Assembly (NCBI RefSeq): GCF_047511655.1
Contig: NC_133387.1
Coordinates: forward strand, 25,290,353-25,354,352
Source of the DNA: Castor canadensis
Lineage: Eukaryota; Chordata; Mammalia; Rodentia; Castoridae
Length of the DNA: 64,000 bases
Reading direction: 5' to 3'
Positions within the stretch are counted from its first letter, which is position 1, and each line of letters starts with the position of its first letter. The notes under the pieces were generated by a model. The model did no database searches and was not told where the DNA came from. It saw only the letters and a program-made list of their open reading frames with translations. The position numbers and the translations under genes are program-made. Below are positions 60,901-64,000 of this stretch, one piece after another.

Positions 60901-63562
60901 TGGCCTCATGCAACCCTGTCCCACGCTTTCTTGTGTTCTCCACATAACTGGGGCTGCTAGGAGCCATACTGGGCACAAAGGAGCTAGCTGCAGACCCCAG
61001 GTCAGGAAGGTTACAAGAAACTCTTCCTGCTGGGTTTCTCAGAGCTGGTGCCACTTAGGATGAAGACATGGCAGAGCCTGGACTGAGTGGGCTAAGAGAG
61101 ACAGGGAAGGGCCCTTTACTCACATCCAAGGCCATCCACAGTCACCTGGGCCTTTTCAGAGCTACCATAGCAACCTCAGAAACTCAGTCATGCCACATCC
61201 AGCAACGCCATGGAACAAGAGCTCTTCCATGTAACATGAAGCCTGCCACTGAGCACAGGCAATGCATGGAAACCAGCCTGCCACAGAACACTGGCAAGAG
61301 TGGGAATCTCAGTCTGTCATAGAACACATAAAAATGGCATGGAACCCACGAGACACCACAAAACAGGCAATGACATGTATCCAGGCCTGCCACAGAACAC
61401 GGGCTATGACATAAAACCTAAATTTTATCACAGAAACTATCAGGCAACAACAGGAAACTAGACCTGCAAGAGAATACAGGCAATGGCATGGAACCCTGGC
61501 CACCACAGAATGCCATGAAATGGGGCAAATCCACATCACATGGCCCATGCCACACAGCACAGATGAGATCAGTCAGCTATGGCCATGCCTGGCTCCACCT
61601 CCACTGGTGAGTACTAACGTGGTGCCACTTTCTTGGCCTGGTGGATGATGGGTACAGAGGGCCTGGGCAGCGGCAGGGGCACTGAGTGCAGGAGAGAACC
61701 GGGAAGGGGGGGTGTCACCAACTGAGGGCTTGGAGAACGGGGTGGGGCTCACCACATGTGCTCCATTTGTGTGGTTCTGCCACTCCCCACTCAACCATTC
61801 CACAAGACCTCCATTCTGATACCCTTCCCTGTGGTCTTCTGACCCTTCTTTTACCCATTCCAGCCTCCTTCAGGGATCTCCCTAGAGCCCTGCCCAGCTG
61901 CTCCTTCTGCCTATCTCAATTCCTCAGCTGGGTGCCTCCTACTTGTGGATTAAGTGCCACATTTCCCATCAACCCTCAGCCTTAGAGTTTGGTGGTAAGT
62001 CTCTCTGTATCTGGCTTTGGTGAGCTGCAGGGCCCTTACCTTCAGCCACATGGACAGGGAAAGGACTGCGGGTGATGGGAGCACCAGCAAAGGCCACGTG
62101 AACTGTGTGTGGCCCCTCCATCACAGGCCTGTATGTGCAGCGGAATGTGCTGTCACCCTTGTCCTCCAAGGCTACCTCCACTGTGTCCCTCCGGCCCTGT
62201 GGGTCCACGATCACCACGGCAACATCACCAGTGCCAGCCCCTGCAAAGGACAGAGGCGATCAGCATCCACTGTGGACGTGCACAGCTGATTAGGTTCGCT
62301 CATCCTAAGACTATTAGGCCTCTACCTAGGACCTATGTCCTAGCCCATTCACACCGAACTCCCGCCCCATACACACATTGTCAAGGGCTGCCCACCTCAC
62401 ATACCCTGGGGCCCACCTTACCTGCAGTATAGATATCAAAGTAGGTGGGTTTGTTGGCCACATTACCCACAGGTTCCAGGCCAGGGCCACGGGCTGACAC
62501 CTTGTTGGCATCTCCCAGGGCCATGCCCACATTCACCTCAAAGGGGCTACGCTCAATGTTCTGGCCAGCAAAGAGCACAGTCACCTGGGGTACAGGAGTC
62601 AAAGGTTAGCTTCTAGGGTCAAGCAGTTCTTTACGGGGTGGAGGGACAGAAAAGAGCCAAGAAGGGAGAGAGGTGGATGGTTGGCAGGGGTAAGGTGTAG
62701 GTCGAGAGGGCTCCATTTAGTCAGAGCCACAGATGGTAACGGCAGGATGGACAGAAGGTCCTACAGGGGGATACCTTGTGTAACCCAGCAACCTTTGGTA
62801 CGTAGGAGACGGCGTAGGTGCGGTCCTTATCATTGTTGGGAACCACCTTGGCCTACAGGGAAAGAAAAAGATTGGAAGTCACAGTGGTTGTATCTGCTGC
62901 TGACCCAACAGTGCCCAGGGCTTCCCAGCCCTAGGCAGCCTCTGCGCTGATTCCACACTAATCCCTTCACCCCCAGCACCTCTCCATACCTCCTCGGTGT
63001 GGCCCTCAGGGTCCTCAATGTAGACTAGCACCTCACCCACTCCAGCATCCACAGTCTGCACAGTGAAGTGGGCGGGCTGCAGCACAGTGTTGCCCTGGGG
63101 CTCAATGCCTGCAGGCAGAGGCAGAGCCCAGATTACTCAGGGAGACCCCACACCATTCCTGCTGCTCCAGGAGGACTGTCAGGGTTCAGCACATACCCGG
63201 CCCATAGGCGATGGCTTTCTTTGGGTTCAACTGCTTGGAACGAACAGGGGCACCAGGTTTTAGCTTGGCCTTGGGGAACTGGGACAGGTAGGTCATGACC
63301 GAATGCTCATCCACATTGGGGTCCACAATTTCCTCGGGGGCAATCACCTGCCATAGGGAGGAACGTTTATACAGTGCACTCTACCCAACAGCCTCAGTCC
63401 TACCTGTATCCTTATAGACCCTCCTCCACCCCACCCCTCCTGCCCCATGCCCCACCCAGTGTACCTGGGGCACCCCGAGCCAGTCGTCTGCTTGCTGCAT
63501 GGCTTCCCGAGCATTCTGCACAGGCTGGTTGGGGTCCCAGGCTTCCCAGTCAGGGCAGAGAC
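42772..63562 (-). CDS. FLNC: Filamin C, exons 3-48 (5' end outside window)
   Basis: Filamin C is the muscle-enriched actin cross-linker at Z-discs, myotendinous junctions and intercalated discs. The window encodes 2,525 residues: the end of the second calponin-homology domain, all 24 filamin Ig repeats and both hinges. I traced 46 exons on the minus strand with consistent phases. Numbering from human, where 48 exons are known, makes the first one here exon 3 (63465-63562, [14 protein letters not shown]) and the last exon 48, ending in SPFKVNVP and TGA at 42772. The first two coding exons (actin-binding CH1 and part of CH2, about 200 residues) lie beyond 64000. Identity as FLNC rather than FLNA or FLNB rests on the extra Ig20 insert (exon 40) and the near-identity to human FLNC as remembered. 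Exon lists are in the block entries. Confidence 0.97.
43566..43672 (+). mobile_element. ID-like SINE monomer (FLNC intron 46)
   Basis: AAAGGCTCAAGTGGTAGAAT and GTTCAATCTCCAGTATTGC, with an ACAA-type tail. CCTATA words on both sides may be a target-site duplication. Confidence 0.82.
43730..43937 (-). mobile_element. B1-dID dimeric SINE, reverse (FLNC intron 46)
   Basis: Poly-T, GCAGTACTGAGGTTTAAACT, then CACCGGGTCACTACGCAGCC and GGATTACAGATATGCATCAC. Confidence 0.82.
44090..44175 (+). mobile_element. ID-like SINE monomer with target-site duplication (FLNC intron 46)
   Basis: A full-length ID-like body with a poly-A tail. AAAGATGATTATG at 44077-44089 and AAAGATGATTGTG at 44176-44188 flank it: 13 bases with one mismatch. 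Confidence 0.92.
47416..47658 (-). other. FLNC: FLNC-specific insert exon within Ig20 (exon 40)
   Basis: This 243-base exon encodes about 81 residues rich in Arg, Thr and Ser, with [20 protein letters not shown] and later [19 protein letters not shown]. Filamin A and B lack it. The insert interrupts Ig20 and, by family knowledge, directs filamin C to Z-discs and carries regulatory phosphosites. Its presence is the strongest sequence evidence that this gene is FLNC. Confidence 0.93.
51023..51121 (-). other. FLNC: FLNC hinge-1 exon (exon 31, 33 codons)
   Basis: This is a phase-0 cassette of exactly 99 bases, from [11 protein letters not shown] to STCPTHW. It is Pro/His-rich and lies between Ig15 and Ig16, so it is the first flexible hinge. 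In human FLNC this exon is known to be alternatively spliced, and skipping it keeps frame. It differs more from the human hinge, as I recall it, than the flanking Ig repeats do, which fits a flexible linker. The borders are AG at 51122-51123 and GT at 51021-51022. Confidence 0.88.
51528..56884 (-). other. FLNC: FLNC exons 20-30: Ig repeats 9-15
   Basis: Exons: 56622-56884, 55654-56251, 54830-55003, 54577-54739, 54138-54298, 53186-53353, 52981-53104, 52335-52491, 52071-52260, 51883-51906 and 51528-51775. Exon 21 (598 bases) is by far the longest and covers Ig9, Ig10 and the start of Ig11 without interruption. Exon 29 is a 24-base microexon inside Ig15. Signatures read in order: [48 protein letters not shown] and, for Ig15, [14 protein letters not shown]. 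Intron 25-24 (53354-54137) contains an AT-rich segment but no recognised repeat. Confidence 0.95.
51883..51906 (-). other. FLNC: FLNC 24-base microexon (exon 29)
   Basis: The exon encodes SIGGHGL plus split codons at both ends (phase 1 in, phase 1 out), flanked by CAG and GTGAGT. Without it the Ig15 start loses the SIGGHGLG loop but the frame is kept. The phases of exons 28 and 30 both require or allow it. Confidence 0.9.
56972..63562 (-). other. FLNC: FLNC exons 3-19: end of CH2 and Ig repeats 1-8
   Basis: Exons: 63465-63562, 63197-63347, 62990-63108, 62775-62852, 62422-62584, 62040-62240, 60637-60774, 60151-60277, 59878-60014, 59559-59752, 59349-59462, 58560-58703, 58227-58350, 57937-58097, 57571-57661, 57306-57475 and 56972-57089. 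Repeat starts can be read from the recurring KVxxxGPG signature: AIAYGPG (Ig1, exon 4), KVSARGPG (Ig2), CRASGRG (Ig3), KVRAWGPG (Ig4), KVKAFGPG (Ig5), RVKVYGPG (Ig6), KVKAEGPG (Ig7) and KVKVQGLNS (Ig8). The DWEAWDP block in exon 3 is the conserved end of the actin-binding CH2 domain. Intron 8 (60775-62039) is the largest here and contains a minisatellite. Confidence 0.95.
61190..61560. repeat. Degenerate 36-bp minisatellite in FLNC intron 8
   Basis: The theme CCTGCCACAGAACAC then GGCAATGGCATGGAACC recurs about every 36 bases, with starts near 61242, 61278, 61314, 61350, 61386, 61462 and 61498 and weaker copies on both sides. There are around ten imperfect copies with substitutions and small indels. 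It lies within the 1.3-kb intron between FLNC exons 8 and 9. Confidence 0.75.
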
Positions 63563-64000
63563 CTAAAGAGATGGTGAAGGGACACACAGTTAGGGAGAAC
63601 CAGCCAAACCACAGCGTAGAACATTTGTTCACTCAACACCCCCAGAGGCTGGGACTTCATACCCTCTCTGGCCAGCCAGCATTAGGCCTTTGCCCAGCCA
63701 GGTTCCTGCTATCCCGATGTTGTAATCCATTTGCTGGGTTGCCCACCACTGTGTCGTGGCAAGGCAGCCCCTGACAGCAACAACAATGAGGCCTTTCTGT
63801 CCCAGCTGATGTAGCCTGGCACCAGCTCTGCCAGCCAGCCTCCTGCTTGTCCAGGACCCATCAGGTCCTGCCCAGACCCTGAATACCAAGCCTCCATGAG
63901 GAATCCCTGCCTCATGCCAGCTGCCTCAGGAGTGGACAGAGGGGATCAGAGCCCCTGTCCCAATATACTTCTGACTTATCCCCTCCTCAGAGCTGCCTGA

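Noticed and set aside
61190-61560. CRISPR-like array
   Set aside because: The 36-base period is coincidental. Whole units drift together with no constant repeats and variable spacers, and this is an intron of a mammalian gene.

Overview
The window is mammalian nuclear DNA. It holds long spliced genes with GT/AG introns, CpG-rich promoters, ancient MIR copies and many young SINEs. The SINEs are tRNA-derived ID-like monomers and dimers of a 7SL/B1-like unit followed by an ID-like unit (B1-dID type), which point to a rodent. The wording of the ID-like unit is unlike mouse, rat or squirrel consensus as I remember them and best fits a castorimorph such as beaver. That placement is from memory, not a database search. 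Gene order matches human 7q32 (FLNC, ATP6V1F, SPMIP1/ATP6V1FNB, KCP), read here in reverse.

Layout. 1-3148: repeat-rich intergenic DNA upstream of KCP. 3149-25542 (+): complete KCP (kielin/chordin-like protein), which I resolve into 42 exons with every splice phase agreeing, encoding 1,695 residues: signal peptide, coiled coil, about 21 VWC repeats, then VWD, C8 and TIL modules. 25543-27249: intergenic, with a poly(A) signal and an old LTR fossil. 27250-33387 (+): a set of phase-compatible exons that I do not recognise as any named gene. It starts with a signal peptide and ends in an arginine-rich helical tail, and one in-frame TGA interrupts it. 33549-35887 (-): SPMIP1 (ATP6V1FNB), two exons. 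36613-38800 (-): ATP6V1F, two exons, 119 residues, with a CpG-rich promoter carrying a ZNF143-type site. 39.36-42.05 kb: intergenic. 42055-63562 (-): the 3' 46 exons of FLNC (filamin C), from the end of the second CH domain to the stop codon. The first two coding exons lie beyond the right edge.

Functionally the neighbours are unrelated. KCP is a secreted modulator of BMP/TGF-beta signalling, ATP6V1F is a housekeeping subunit of the proton pump, SPMIP1 belongs to the sperm axoneme, and FLNC is the muscle actin cross-linker. The most novel items are the unrecognised gene between KCP and SPMIP1, its frame break inside a 24-bp coding repeat, and its tail-to-tail overlap with SPMIP1. A 36-bp minisatellite in an FLNC intron is also worth a look.
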